A DNA stretch of 44,013 nt from Fusobacterium perfoetens ATCC 29250 (GCF_000622245.1 NZ_JHXW01000016.1:1-44013), one strand, 5' to 3'. Positions 16,057 through 25,642 are shown, counted from the stretch's first letter. Program-made: numbers and translations. Notes: generated from the letters alone by a model not told the origin.

Positions 16057-17835
16057 ATGGAAATCTCTCTTATTGAAATAAAAGAACATGTAAAAAAATA
16101 TATAGAAGTTATTACTACAGTTATAGATGTTGGTGTAGGTGTGGTAGATAAAAATATGAAAAGAGTTTCTAGTACAGGACTTTATATTGATGAAGATGGG
16201 GAAGAAGTATTAGGTAGTGTTTATAAAAATACTTTGGAAACAGGAAGTACAAATGTAATAGAAAATCCAAGACAACATTGTCTTTGTATAGAATGTATAG
16301 ATAAACAGAGGTGTAAAGAAACTTTAGAAATTTCTACACCTATTTATTGTAATGGAGAAATAGAGGGAGTTTTAGGGTTAGTTTGCTTTACAGAAGAGCA
16401 AAAAAATAAGATACTTTCTGATGTAAATTCTTATTTAAATTTTACAAAACAAATAGCTGAATTTATAGGAATGAAGTTTAATGAATATAAAGAGAGTTTA
16501 CTTCAAAAAGAAAAAGAGGAAACTCTTAATCAAATATTAAATAATATGACAAAAGGTGTCATAGTTACTAATAGTGATAATGAAATTTTAATCATAAATC
16601 AAATAGGAATGAAAAAATTAAAATTAGTTTTTAGTCCTGTTGGAAAAAAAATAAAAATAATTAGTCAAAATGATTATATAATGAATGAGGAAATTTTTAA
16701 ATTAATAATAAATGAGAAAGAATATACAGTAAGTGGAAAAAAATTTCCTTTGAATTCAATAAGCAAAAAAAAGGAAGATGCTTTTATTTTTGATGATATA
16801 CAAAAAATTAATAAAAATATTGTTGAAGTAAGTAATCAATATAATAGAATAACTTTAGATGATATTCATGGAAAATCACAAGCGATTTTATCTTTAAAAG
16901 AATATATTCAAGCTATTTCAAATTCAAATTCTACAGTATTGATAACAGGGGAAAGTGGAACTGGAAAAGAGTTAATAGCTCGTTCAATACATTCTTGTGG
17001 AAATAGAAAAGATAAACCATTTGTTGTTATAAATTGTTCAGCTATTCCAGATTCACTTTTAGAAAGTGAACTTTTTGGATATGTAAAAGGAGCTTTTACA
17101 GGAGCTAATAATAATGGACATATGGGAAAGTTTGAATTAGCTAACACAGGAGTAATTTTCTTAGATGAGATAGGTGATATGCCTTTATATTTACAAGCAA
17201 AATTATTGAGAGTTTTACAAGAGAAAAAAATAGAAAGAATAGGGTCTAATAAAAGTATTGATTTAGATATTAAAATAATAGCTGCTACTAATGCTGATTT
17301 AAAACAAAAAATTAAAGAAAAGAAATTTAGAGAAGATTTGTATTATAGATTAAATGTAATACCTATTCAAACTCATCCTTTAAGAGAAAGAAAAGAAGAT
17401 ATAGAACCAATAGTAGAAGAACTTATAAAAAAATATAGTTTAATAGCTAATAAAACTATAAAAGAGATGGATAGAGAGGTATTAGACTTATTATTAGAAT
17501 ATGATTGGCCAGGAAATATTAGAGAATTAGAAAATATTATAGAATTGATGATGAATACTTGTGGAAATAATGAAAAAATAGTAAAAAATATGTTGCCAGA
17601 AAATATTTTAAAAAAAGATATTAAAGAAAATATTATAAAGGAAGAAAAAAGATTTTTTGAAAGAGAAGAAGAAATTTTATTTGAAGAATTTGAAAAATTA
17701 GAAAAAGAATATATAATAAGAAGTCTAAAAAAATATGGAAATTCTACAGAAAGTAAAAAGATGATTTCTGAGAAAATGAATATAGGATTAACAACTTTAT
17801 ATAGAAAATTAAAAAAATTTAATATAGATAAATAA
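16057..17835 (+). CDS. Sigma-54-dependent enhancer-binding activator with Cys-cluster sensor
   Basis: A 592-residue bacterial enhancer-binding protein. The N-terminal GAF-like sensor (about 1-150) contains a tight cysteine cluster, C75-x-C77-x2-C80-x5-C86, plus C98 and C110, which could bind a metal or iron-sulfur centre or sense redox. A PAS-like segment follows (about 160-250). The AAA+ domain has Walker A GESGTGKE (298-305), the sigma-54 contact loop GAFTGA (345-350) and Walker B FLDEIGDM. A Fis-type helix-turn-helix ends the protein (about 545-590). It activates sigma-54 promoters; its targets are not visible here. It lies between rpoN and a bactofilin gene in one operon. Confidence 0.9.
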   Translation: MEISLIEIKEHVKKYIEVITTVIDVGVGVVDKNMKRVSSTGLYIDEDGEEVLGSVYKNTLETGSTNVIENPRQHCLCIECIDKQRCKETLEISTPIYCNGEIEGVLGLVCFTEEQKNKILSDVNSYLNFTKQIAEFIGMKFNEYKESLLQKEKEETLNQILNNMTKGVIVTNSDNEILIINQIGMKKLKLVFSPVGKKIKIISQNDYIMNEEIFKLIINEKEYTVSGKKFPLNSISKKKEDAFIFDDIQKINKNIVEVSNQYNRITLDDIHGKSQAILSLKEYIQAISNSNSTVLITGESGTGKELIARSIHSCGNRKDKPFVVINCSAIPDSLLESELFGYVKGAFTGANNNGHMGKFELANTGVIFLDEIGDMPLYLQAKLLRVLQEKKIERIGSNKSIDLDIKIIAATNADLKQKIKEKKFREDLYYRLNVIPIQTHPLRERKEDIEPIVEELIKKYSLIANKTIKEMDREVLDLLLEYDWPGNIRELENIIELMMNTCGNNEKIVKNMLPENILKKDIKENIIKEEKRFFEREEEILFEEFEKLEKEYIIRSLKKYGNSTESKKMISEKMNIGLTTLYRKLKKFNIDK

Positions 17836-17851
17836 GTAGAAGGAGAACAAA

Positions 17852-18199
17852 ATGTTTCAACCAAAAAAAACTATAGAATATTCTGGAGTAGGAATAACTA
17901 TGATATCAGAATATACTAAGATAAAAGGAGATATAGATATATCTTGTAATATTTATATAGATGGAAAAGTAGAAGGAAGTATAAAATCTACAGCCCTTAT
18001 AACTATTGGAGAAAAAGGTGAAGTTATAGGGAGTTTGAAGGCAGAGAGAATAATAATATCTGGAGTATTAAGAGGAAAAGCTGAAGCTACAGATGTAGAA
18101 TTTATAAAAAATGGAAAAATTTATGGAGATATTATTAGCTCTAAATTATCTATAGAAGAGGGAGTTATATTTGAAGGAACTAATAAGTTAAAAAAATAA
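17852..18199 (+). CDS. Bactofilin (polymer-forming cytoskeletal protein)
   Basis: A 115-residue protein that matches the bactofilin family: a short flexible N terminus, then a right-handed beta-helix core of repeating strands (TKIKGDIDISCNIYIDGKVE, GSIKSTALITIGEKGEVIGS, and so on) with Gly turns about every 16-18 residues. Bactofilins polymerise without nucleotide and scaffold cell-wall enzymes or shape features. It is last in the LysM lipoprotein-rpoN-activator operon, and the pairing with a LysM protein fits a cell-envelope role. Confidence 0.9.
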   Translation: MFQPKKTIEYSGVGITMISEYTKIKGDIDISCNIYIDGKVEGSIKSTALITIGEKGEVIGSLKAERIIISGVLRGKAEATDVEFIKNGKIYGDIISSKLSIEEGVIFEGTNKLKK

Positions 18200-18220
18200 A
18201 GCACTTTCGAGTGCTTTATT
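18195..18220 (+). terminator. Terminator after the bactofilin gene
   Basis: An 11-bp stem (AATAAAGCACT and AGTGCTTTATT) closed by a UUCG tetraloop, overlapping the bactofilin stop codon and followed by T-rich sequence. Confidence 0.85.
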
Positions 18221-18339
18221 TATTTTATATATAATAAAATAATATAAAATATATATAATTGATTTTGTGTTTAAAAATTGTTGATTATGATTATAAAATT
18301 GAAAAAAATACAATAATATTTAAAAAAAATAAAAAAATA

Positions 18340-18367
18340 TTGATTTTTTTTTAATTCTTGATATACT
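18340..18367 (+). promoter_or_regulatory. Promoter of the DAACS symporter gene
   Basis: -35 TTGATT (18340-18345) and -10 TATACT (18362-18367) with a 16-bp spacer, 45 bases upstream of the start codon. Confidence 0.6.
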
Positions 18368-18412
18368 CTTTTCATTAAAAAAATAAAATAACTAGTTGAT
18401 TGGAGGAGCAAA

Positions 18413-19654
18413 ATGGAGAGAGAAAGAAAAATGTCGTTAACCACAAAAATTTTTATAGCTTTGATAATAGGAGTTATAGTAGGTTTAGTATTACATCCTC
18501 TAAAAAATAATCCTTATGTAGAAAAATATCTTTTAAATTTTGTATTTACTTTTTTAGGTAATGGATTTGTAAGAGCCATTAGAATGGTAGTTGTTCCATT
18601 AGTTTTATGTTCTTTAGTTATGGGAGCAGCAGGAATAGAAGATGTAACTAAGCTGGGAAGGATTGGAGCAAAAACTTTAATCTTTTATCTATCAACAACA
18701 GCTGTAGCTGTAGTTTTAGCCTTAGTTGGAGGAAATATAATAAATCCTGGAAAAGGAGTAAATATTAGTGATATAGCTACAACAGTAGTATCAGTAGATA
18801 AAACAAAACCATTTGTAGATATTTTATTAGATATGATACCTATAAATCCTATAGAAGCACTAGCTAAAGGAGATATGTTACAAATAATAGTTTTCTCTAT
18901 AATTTTAGGAATAGCAATGTCTTTATTAGGAGAAAAAGCAAATGAAGCTAAAAAACTTTTTGAAGCTGGAAATAATATAAGTTTAAAATTAGTAGAAATT
19001 ATTATGTTATTTGCTCCTTTAGGAGTATTTGGTTTAATAGCTAAAACTTTTACAACATTAGGTTATATAGCTTTAGTTCCATTATTTAAGTATTTTATGG
19101 GAGTAGTAGTAATATTATTTATTCATTGTTTGGTAACTTATCAAAGTATATTGGTATTATTTGGAAAATATAATCCTATAAAATTCTTTAAGAATTTTGC
19201 TCCAACAATGTTGGTAGCTTTTTCTACAGCTTCAAGTAGTGCTTGTTTACCATCATCTTTAAAAACTATGCAAGAAAATTTTGGTGTTTCTAAAGCAATT
19301 TCATCTTTTACAATTCCTTTAGGAAATACAATAAATATGGATGGAACAGCTGTTATGCAAGGAGTGGCTACAATATTTATAGCTCAAATTTATGGAATAG
19401 ATTTGACAATGGGAAATTATATTACAATAATTCTTACAGCTACTTTAGCTTCAATAGGAACAGCAGGAGTTCCTGGAGTTGGAGTAATAATGTTAGGAAT
19501 GGTTTTAGTACAAGTAGGACTTCCTTTAGAAGGAATTGGACTTGTTATGGGAATAGATAGATTTGTAGACATGTTTAGGACAACAGTAAATGTAACAGGA
19601 GATGCTGTTTGTACTTTAGTAATAGCTAAATCAGAAAAAGAAAATATAAAGTAA
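18413..19654 (+). CDS. Dicarboxylate/amino acid:cation symporter (DAACS), probable glutamate/aspartate type
   Basis: A 413-residue membrane protein of the GltP/GltPh family. The hairpin motif STASSSACLPSS and the TM7 motif NMDGT are present. In TM8 the sequence DRFVDMFRTTVNVTGD holds counterparts of the GltPh residues D390, D394, R397, N401 and D405 (here D382, D386, R389, N393, D397). Arginine at the R397 position is the known determinant for an acidic side chain, so glutamate, aspartate or a C4-dicarboxylate is the likely substrate. This would suit a cell that ferments glutamate (see hgdH and gdhA). RBS GGAGGA precedes the start; it is a single-gene unit between two terminators. Confidence 0.88.
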   Translation: MERERKMSLTTKIFIALIIGVIVGLVLHPLKNNPYVEKYLLNFVFTFLGNGFVRAIRMVVVPLVLCSLVMGAAGIEDVTKLGRIGAKTLIFYLSTTAVAVVLALVGGNIINPGKGVNISDIATTVVSVDKTKPFVDILLDMIPINPIEALAKGDMLQIIVFSIILGIAMSLLGEKANEAKKLFEAGNNISLKLVEIIMLFAPLGVFGLIAKTFTTLGYIALVPLFKYFMGVVVILFIHCLVTYQSILVLFGKYNPIKFFKNFAPTMLVAFSTASSSACLPSSLKTMQENFGVSKAISSFTIPLGNTINMDGTAVMQGVATIFIAQIYGIDLTMGNYITIILTATLASIGTAGVPGVGVIMLGMVLVQVGLPLEGIGLVMGIDRFVDMFRTTVNVTGDAVCTLVIAKSEKENIK

Positions 19655-19676
19655 GGCTCTTTATATAAACTACACT

Positions 19677-19704
19677 AAAAAAGGGAGATATTTCTCCCTT
19701 TTTT
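19677..19704. terminator. Bidirectional terminator between convergent genes
   Basis: A 12-bp inverted repeat AAAAAAGGGAGA / TCTCCCTTTTTT around a four-base loop, lying between the DAACS gene and the convergent TSCPD gene and serving both. Confidence 0.9.
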
Positions 19705-19706
19705 AA

Positions 19707-19949
19707 TTAAAAATTTTCTTCTAAAATTTTTGCAAGTTGGTCAGGACAAGATGTAGATTTTTTTCCACAAGTAATTCCTTTTAATTTTTTTATAACATCT
19801 TCTTTTGACATTCCAATTATTAAATTTTCTATTCCATGAGTATTACCATCACATCCACCTAAAAATTCAATATTTTTAATAATTCCATTGTCATCAATTT
19901 CTAAAGCGATTTCTCTAGCACATACTCCAGAAGTGATAAATTTTTTCAT
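19707..19949 (-). CDS. TSCPD domain protein (TIGR03905-like)
   Basis: An 80-residue protein. The start at 19949 is chosen because AGGAGG lies 7-12 bases upstream; six further codons upstream lack an RBS. Four cysteines (10, 33, 61, 68) and the terminal motif TSCPD identify the small TSCPD family, related to the C-terminal zinc-binding tail found in some ribonucleotide reductases. Function is unknown; metal binding is likely. Confidence 0.85.
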   Translation of the reverse strand: MKKFITSGVCAREIALEIDDNGIIKNIEFLGGCDGNTHGIENLIIGMSKEDVIKKLKGITCGKKSTSCPDQLAKILEENF

Positions 19950-20103
19950 AGTGAGCCTCCTAAACAAATTTATAATATTATATAATATTTTTCATAAAAA
20001 ATCAGTAAAAATTTTTATATAAAAAAATAAACTTTTTTTTTAGAGTTCTCGTCATAAAGGTGAAGTTAATAAAAATGCAAAAATAATAAATTTCCCCAAA
20101 AAT

Positions 20104-20130
20104 AAAAAAGAGTGAGTTTTCACTCTTTTT
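20104..20130 (+). terminator. Intrinsic terminator upstream of the efflux operon
   Basis: AAAAAAGAGTGA, loop GTTT, TCACTCTTTTT. No plus-strand gene ends before it, since the gene to the left is on the minus strand. It therefore ends either read-through or an unannotated short RNA from the gap 19968-20103, where no consensus promoter was found. Confidence 0.75.
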
Positions 20131-20138
20131 TATTTTTT

Positions 20139-20219
20139 TGTCATTTTCATGTCACAGATTATTTTTAAGATAAAAAAATATACATTTTATAGATAATATA
20201 GTTTATAATATAAAATAAA
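20139..20219 (+). promoter_or_regulatory. Promoter region of the RND efflux operon with direct repeat
   Basis: TGTCA occurs twice (20139-20143 and 20150-20154), 11 bp apart, one helical turn, as in response-regulator sites. A -10-like TATAAT is at 20214-20219, before the RBS GGAGG. The -35 is not clear. Confidence 0.4.
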
Positions 20220-20236
20220 AAAGTGATGGAGGAAAA

Positions 20237-21481
20237 ATGAAAAAAATTTTTTTATTTCTTTTAATTATAAACCTTACATTTGCAAGAGAAATCTCTTTTG
20301 AAGAGGCTTTAGAAATAGCTAAAAAAAATAACAGAAATTTACAAATTCAAGAATTAACTGTAAATCAAAAAAAACTTGAAAAAAATTCTAAAGTAAAAGA
20401 ATTACTTCCAACTATTCAGATAAATAGTTCCTATGAAAAAATAGAAAATCAATATGAAGATGAAAAATTTAATAATTCTTTAAAAGCTAAACAAACTATT
20501 TTTTCTGGGGGAGAAAAATATAATGATGTAAAATTAGCAAAACATAATGAAGAATTAGAAAAAATAAATTTATACAATGAAGAAAATTATTTAAGAATTA
20601 AGGTTTTAGAAAGTTATATACAATGTCTTTATAATAAAGAAATTTTACTAGTCTATGAAAAATCTTATGAGGATAAAGAAAAAGAATTGGAAAGACAAGT
20701 AGAATTTAGAAATTTAGGACTTGTAGATAAAACAGAAGTACTAAAACTTGAAAGTTCATTATATCAAACAAAAGGAAAAATACTTGAAGCAAAAAATAAT
20801 TTAATAACAGGAAATTTAGCTTTAAAAACTCTTTTAAGAATAGACCCAAGAGAGAAAATTCAAGTGAAAGAATTAGATTTGAAAACAATACAAATGAAAG
20901 ATATAGTATTGGAAGAAGATGTAAAAAATACTTTAAAAAATGGAGTTCAAGCTAAGATTTTAAATAAAAATATAGATATAAAAGAATCAGAAACAAGTAA
21001 AAAGTTAAGTAGTTTTTTTCCAAAAGTAAGTGCTGAATATTCATATAACAATATAAATAAAGATAAATTTTCAGGAAGTTTTTCAGGACATCAAGATGAT
21101 TGGGAATGGAGAGCTGGAATCTCTTTTGAATGGGATATATTTAATTTTGGAAGTGATATAGATATTTATAGAAGTTCTAAATTAGATGTAGAAAAATTAA
21201 AGTTAACTAGAGATGAAGAACTAGATAACTTGAGAAAAAATATGATAAATGCTTATAATAATATATTCACTTTGGAAAAATCAATGGAAAGTAATAGAAA
21301 GGCTTTTGAAACATCTTTAGAAACTTATAATATTGAAAAGGAAAAATATGAAAATAGATTGATTGATACTATTGATTATCTTAAAGCAGAAGAAGATATG
21401 ATGAGAACCAAAGTAGAATATTATAATTCAAAATTAAATTATTTTTTAGCTTATGAAAAATATATGGTATTGAGAAAATAA
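20237..21481 (+). CDS. TolC-family outer membrane efflux protein
   Basis: A 414-residue outer-membrane factor: signal peptide 1-16 (ending LTFA), then two long alpha-helical coiled-coil repeats with the family pattern starting ISFEEALEIAKKNNRNLQIQ, and Gly/Ser-rich strand segments in between. It provides the outer-membrane channel for the tripartite pump encoded by the next two genes. The adaptor gene starts 14 bp after its stop. Confidence 0.93.
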   Translation: MKKIFLFLLIINLTFAREISFEEALEIAKKNNRNLQIQELTVNQKKLEKNSKVKELLPTIQINSSYEKIENQYEDEKFNNSLKAKQTIFSGGEKYNDVKLAKHNEELEKINLYNEENYLRIKVLESYIQCLYNKEILLVYEKSYEDKEKELERQVEFRNLGLVDKTEVLKLESSLYQTKGKILEAKNNLITGNLALKTLLRIDPREKIQVKELDLKTIQMKDIVLEEDVKNTLKNGVQAKILNKNIDIKESETSKKLSSFFPKVSAEYSYNNINKDKFSGSFSGHQDDWEWRAGISFEWDIFNFGSDIDIYRSSKLDVEKLKLTRDEELDNLRKNMINAYNNIFTLEKSMESNRKAFETSLETYNIEKEKYENRLIDTIDYLKAEEDMMRTKVEYYNSKLNYFLAYEKYMVLRK

Positions 21482-21495
21482 AGGGAGAAAATAAG

Positions 21496-22557
21496 ATGAA
21501 AAAGATTGTGTTATTTATATTTATGATATTATTATTGATTTCTTGTAAAGATAATAAGGCTACTTCAAAAAAAGAAATAATTAAAGAGATAAAAAGTATA
21601 GAGCTAAAAGAAATGACATTAGATAATATAGAAATATATAATGGAGAAATAACACCAAGTAATGATGTAAAAATAATAACTCCAACAGGTGGATATGTAA
21701 AAGAGATTAACTTTAAAAATGGAGATATTATAAAAAAAGATGAAGTTATCTTAAAATTAGAAGATATAGAAACAGAAACAAATTATTTACAAGCAGAGGG
21801 GAATTTATATAAAGCTAAATCAGATTATGAAACTCAAAAAATATCTTTTGAAAAATATGAAAAATTATATAAAAAAGATTATATTTCAGAAGATACTTAT
21901 TTAACAGCTAAAAATAATTTATCTCAAAGTTATGGTATTTATAAAACAGCAGAGGGAAATTATTTAGATGCTAAAGATAAAAAAGAAAGATTGATAGTTA
22001 AGGCGCCTATTAATGGAATAGTGACAGATTTAGATTTAAAATTAGAAGAAAAAATTATTGCTAATAGTGAAGTATTATCTATTATAGATAATGAAAATAT
22101 GGAGATAAAAGTAGCTGTATCTGGAAAGAGTGTCAATAATATTAAAGTGGGAAATGAAGCAAAAATATATATAGAGGAAATAGATAGAGAAGTTATAGGA
22201 AAAATAGAAAGTATTAATTTGGCAGCTAATAAAGAAACAAAAAAATATCAAGTAAAAATAATTTTTAATAATGAGAAAAAAGATATTTTAAAAGGAATGT
22301 ATGGAAAAGTAAAAATAAATCAAGGAAAAACAAAAGGGTTATTTATTCCTAAAGAAGCTATTATGGTAAAAGATTTATATACTTATATAGCTATAACTAG
22401 AGATGGAAAAGCTTTAATATATAAAGTTGATTCAAAAGATTCTATAGGAAATTATCAAGAAATAATTTTTAAAGATTATAAAATAGGAGATAGATTGATA
22501 ATAGAAGGACAATATTTATTGAATAATAATGATAAAGTTAAGGAGAGAGAAGAATGA
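21496..22557 (+). CDS. RND efflux periplasmic adaptor (MFP/HlyD family) lipoprotein
   Basis: A 353-residue lipoprotein: signal sequence with lipobox LISC, lipidated C17. The lipoyl/barrel-sandwich halves are at about 60-95 (TPTGGYVKEINFKNGDIIKK) and 165-190 (IVKAPINGIVTDLDLKLEEK), separated by a helical hairpin, followed by beta-barrel and membrane-proximal domains. It bridges the inner-membrane pump and TolC-like channel. The stop overlaps the start of the pump gene as ATGA, showing translational coupling. Confidence 0.93.
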   Translation: MKKIVLFIFMILLLISCKDNKATSKKEIIKEIKSIELKEMTLDNIEIYNGEITPSNDVKIITPTGGYVKEINFKNGDIIKKDEVILKLEDIETETNYLQAEGNLYKAKSDYETQKISFEKYEKLYKKDYISEDTYLTAKNNLSQSYGIYKTAEGNYLDAKDKKERLIVKAPINGIVTDLDLKLEEKIIANSEVLSIIDNENMEIKVAVSGKSVNNIKVGNEAKIYIEEIDREVIGKIESINLAANKETKKYQVKIIFNNEKKDILKGMYGKVKINQGKTKGLFIPKEAIMVKDLYTYIAITRDGKALIYKVDSKDSIGNYQEIIFKDYKIGDRLIIEGQYLLNNNDKVKEREE

Positions 22558-25500
22558 GGTCTATTTCAGAATTTTCAATAAAAAAACCAGCTACAGCATT
22601 TATGATTATTATATCAATGGTAGTATTTGGTGTTTTAGGAATGAGAAAAATGCCTATAGAATTAAAACCAAATACAGAATATCCAATAGTAAGAGTTAGG
22701 GTAAAATGGGACGGAGCAACCCCTGCTGATGTAGAAAAAATGGTTACAAGAAAAATAGAGGATATTTTACCAAATATAGAAGGAGTTAAAAGCTTTAGTT
22801 CTACTTCCGAAGCAGAAGAAGCTTCTATTGAAATAGAATTTGATTATGGAGTAAATATAGATACTAAAATAACTTTAGTTCAAAATGAAATAAATCAAAT
22901 AAGAAATAAATTACCTGAAGATATAGATGAACCTATTGTACGGGAAAGAGGTGGTTCTTCTTCACCTGTTGCTAACTTAGTATTATTTGGTGGGGATATA
23001 ATGGAGATGAGGACTTATGCTGAAAATATTTTAAGTCCTATGTTAGAAAAAATAGAGGGAGTTTCAGAAGTTGTAGTTTATGGAGGAGCAGCTCAACAAG
23101 TTTTAGTTGAAATAGACCCTGAAAGATTAGAAAATTATAATTTGAATATAAGTGAAGTAATTAATAAAATAAAATCTTCAAATATAAGTGTACCTAGTGG
23201 AAAAGTTAGAGAAGGATATAAAGAATATATTGTTAAGGTTCAAGGAGAAATAGAAACAGTAGAAGAAATAGGAAATATAATTTTATTAAATAAAGATGGT
23301 CATTTATTAAGAGTAAAAGAGATAGCAAATGTAAGATTAGAAAGAAAAGAAAAAGATAGTATCTACAGAAAAGAAGGAAGAGAAGGAATAGGAATAATTA
23401 TTAGAAAAACAGATTCTGGAAATACTATAGAGATTGTAAAAGAAACTAGAAAAGTAGTAAATGATATAAAGGAAGCTCTTCCTTTAAATTCAAATATAAT
23501 TTTTGAATTTGATTCTTCTATAACAGTAGTAAACTCAATTTTAAATGTAAAAAATACAGCAATTTTAGGATTAATTTTAGCAGCTGGAATATTATTTATA
23601 TTTTTAAAGAATATAAGTTCTACACTTATTATTTCAACAGCTATTCCAGTTTCTATAATATTTACTTTTTTCTTATTAAATGCTCAAGGTTTAAGTTTAA
23701 ATATGGTTTCTTTAATGGGATTATCTTTAGGAATTGGAATGTTGGTAGATAACTCTGTAGTTGTTGTAGATAATATTTTTAGACATATGAGTGAATTAAA
23801 TGAAGATAGAGGAATTGCTTCTCAATTAGGAGCTGAAGAGGTAGGAATGCCAATTTTATCTTCTACATTAACTACAGTATCTGTATTTTTTCCCTTAGTA
23901 TTTCAAGAGGGAATAGCAAAACAACAATTTCAAGATATGAGTTATGCTATAACTTATTCTTTAATGGCTTCTTTAATAGTTGCTTTAGTTTTTGTACCAA
24001 TGGTATCAAGTAAAATAATGTCGTATAAAAATACTATATCAACAGAGGGAAAAGTTTTTAAATATGTAAAAGAAAAATATGTAGATTTTTTAACAATGTC
24101 TTTGAAATATAAAAAAAGAGTTATTGGAATAACAATACTATTATTTATTGGTTCTATGTTTGTAGCAAGAACTATTGGAGGAAAATTTAATCCTACTACT
24201 GATATAGGAAGATTTGCTGTAGTGGCATTACTTCCTAATGGAGCAGATGTTAATATGACAGATAAAGTAGGAAAGATTTTAGAAGAGAGAACTAAGGGAT
24301 TAAAGAATTTGCAAACTTATACAGTTTCAGGTAATACAGAAAGTGTATCATTAAATATGAATATGGGATTAAAAACTTCAAGAGAAGAATCTATGAAAGA
24401 AATTTTACAAGAGTTAAGAAAAAAATTTTCTAATATTCCTGATGTAAAAATAGCTGTTGTTCCAAATTTTATTTATGGAACTAGGGGAATTTATGATTTA
24501 GAGTTTGAATTGTATTCAGACAATATGGTTATATTAGAAGAAGTGATAAAAGATTTGGAGAAAAAAATAAGAAATATAGATGGGATAGCAGAATTTAAAA
24601 CATCTTTAGAAGGAGGAAAACCAGAGGCAAGAATAATTGTAGACAGAGAAAAAGCAGCTTATTATGATGTGGATATAGAAACAATAGCAAAAACTATTCA
24701 GTATCAAATTCTTGGAGGAGTTCCTTTTAAAATTTACAGTGATAATGCTGAGATAGATGTTACAGTTCAGTTGGAGAAAAAATATAGAGAATCTAATAAA
24801 CTCTTAATGAAGTCAAGAATAACTTTACCAAATGGAAAAAATATAAAAATTTCAGATATTGCTAGTTTAAAAATAATAGAAGGACCAGCAAAGATAGAAA
24901 AAGAAAATAAAAAAATGAAGGTAATAGTTTATGCTAACTTAACAGATGAAAATAAATTAATGGAAGTAAATAATAAAATTGTTAATATTTTTAAAGAGGG
25001 AAATTATCCAAATAATGTAAGTTTTGGATTTGGTGGAAAAACTTCTAGTATGCAAGATATGTTATCAGAACTATCTTATGTATTTGCTATTGGATTATTT
25101 TTAATATATTTTATTTTGGTATGGGAATTTGAATCATTTATATTACCATTTATAATATTATTATCAGTACCATTATCTACAACAGGAGCATTTTATAGTT
25201 TAAAACTTTCAGGAAAAACAATGGATTCAATGGTAGCTGTAGGTTTTGTAATGTTAGCTGGAATAGTAGTAAATAACGCTATAGTGCTAATAGATTTTAT
25301 AAAAACTGAAAGAGAAAATGGAATAGAGTTAAATGAAGCGGTTATAAAGGCTGGAAGAACTAGACTTAGACCAATTTTAATGACAACTTTAACTACAATT
25401 TTGGGAATGATACCTCTAGCTTTAAGTAATGGAGAAAGTTCTGAGATGTATGATGGAATGGCTTTTGTAGTTATTTTTGGACTTAGTTCAGCTACACTTT

Positions 25501-25631
25501 TAACTTTAATAGTTATTCCAATAATTTATTGTTTAATAGAAGATATAAGAAAATTTTTAAGAAAAAGTACTGGAAGATATGGTGGTTCAATAGTTGATTG
25601 GAGAAATTTTAAAAATAAATTTTCTAAATAA
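22554..25631 (+). CDS. RND multidrug efflux transporter (AcrB/HAE-like)
   Basis: A 1025-residue inner-membrane pump with 12 TM segments and two large periplasmic loops, typical of hydrophobe/amphiphile RND exporters. The start motif ISEFSIKKPATAFMIIISM is at the N terminus. In TM4 (GIGMLVDNSVVVVDN) the first proton-relay aspartate is present (D399), but the second, AcrB Asp408, is Asn (N400), as in many non-enterobacterial members. Drugs, bile salts or lipids are possible substrates. It is third in a TolC-MFP-RND operon with no regulator gene beside it. Confidence 0.95.
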   Translation: MRSISEFSIKKPATAFMIIISMVVFGVLGMRKMPIELKPNTEYPIVRVRVKWDGATPADVEKMVTRKIEDILPNIEGVKSFSSTSEAEEASIEIEFDYGVNIDTKITLVQNEINQIRNKLPEDIDEPIVRERGGSSSPVANLVLFGGDIMEMRTYAENILSPMLEKIEGVSEVVVYGGAAQQVLVEIDPERLENYNLNISEVINKIKSSNISVPSGKVREGYKEYIVKVQGEIETVEEIGNIILLNKDGHLLRVKEIANVRLERKEKDSIYRKEGREGIGIIIRKTDSGNTIEIVKETRKVVNDIKEALPLNSNIIFEFDSSITVVNSILNVKNTAILGLILAAGILFIFLKNISSTLIISTAIPVSIIFTFFLLNAQGLSLNMVSLMGLSLGIGMLVDNSVVVVDNIFRHMSELNEDRGIASQLGAEEVGMPILSSTLTTVSVFFPLVFQEGIAKQQFQDMSYAITYSLMASLIVALVFVPMVSSKIMSYKNTISTEGKVFKYVKEKYVDFLTMSLKYKKRVIGITILLFIGSMFVARTIGGKFNPTTDIGRFAVVALLPNGADVNMTDKVGKILEERTKGLKNLQTYTVSGNTESVSLNMNMGLKTSREESMKEILQELRKKFSNIPDVKIAVVPNFIYGTRGIYDLEFELYSDNMVILEEVIKDLEKKIRNIDGIAEFKTSLEGGKPEARIIVDREKAAYYDVDIETIAKTIQYQILGGVPFKIYSDNAEIDVTVQLEKKYRESNKLLMKSRITLPNGKNIKISDIASLKIIEGPAKIEKENKKMKVIVYANLTDENKLMEVNNKIVNIFKEGNYPNNVSFGFGGKTSSMQDMLSELSYVFAIGLFLIYFILVWEFESFILPFIILLSVPLSTTGAFYSLKLSGKTMDSMVAVGFVMLAGIVVNNAIVLIDFIKTERENGIELNEAVIKAGRTRLRPILMTTLTTILGMIPLALSNGESSEMYDGMAFVVIFGLSSATLLTLIVIPIIYCLIEDIRKFLRKSTGRYGGSIVDWRNFKNKFSK

Positions 25632-25642
25632 TTAATAAATTA

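Noticed and set aside
17373-17864. A 163-codon minus-strand ORF
   Set aside because: It is the Ser/Ile/Phe-rich shadow of the Glu/Lys-rich end of the sigma-54 activator gene.
11069-20236. Sigma-54 (-24/-12) promoters near rpoN and its activator
   Set aside because: No TGGCAC-N5-TTGCW-like sequence was seen in the intergenic regions; the visible promoters are sigma-70 type.
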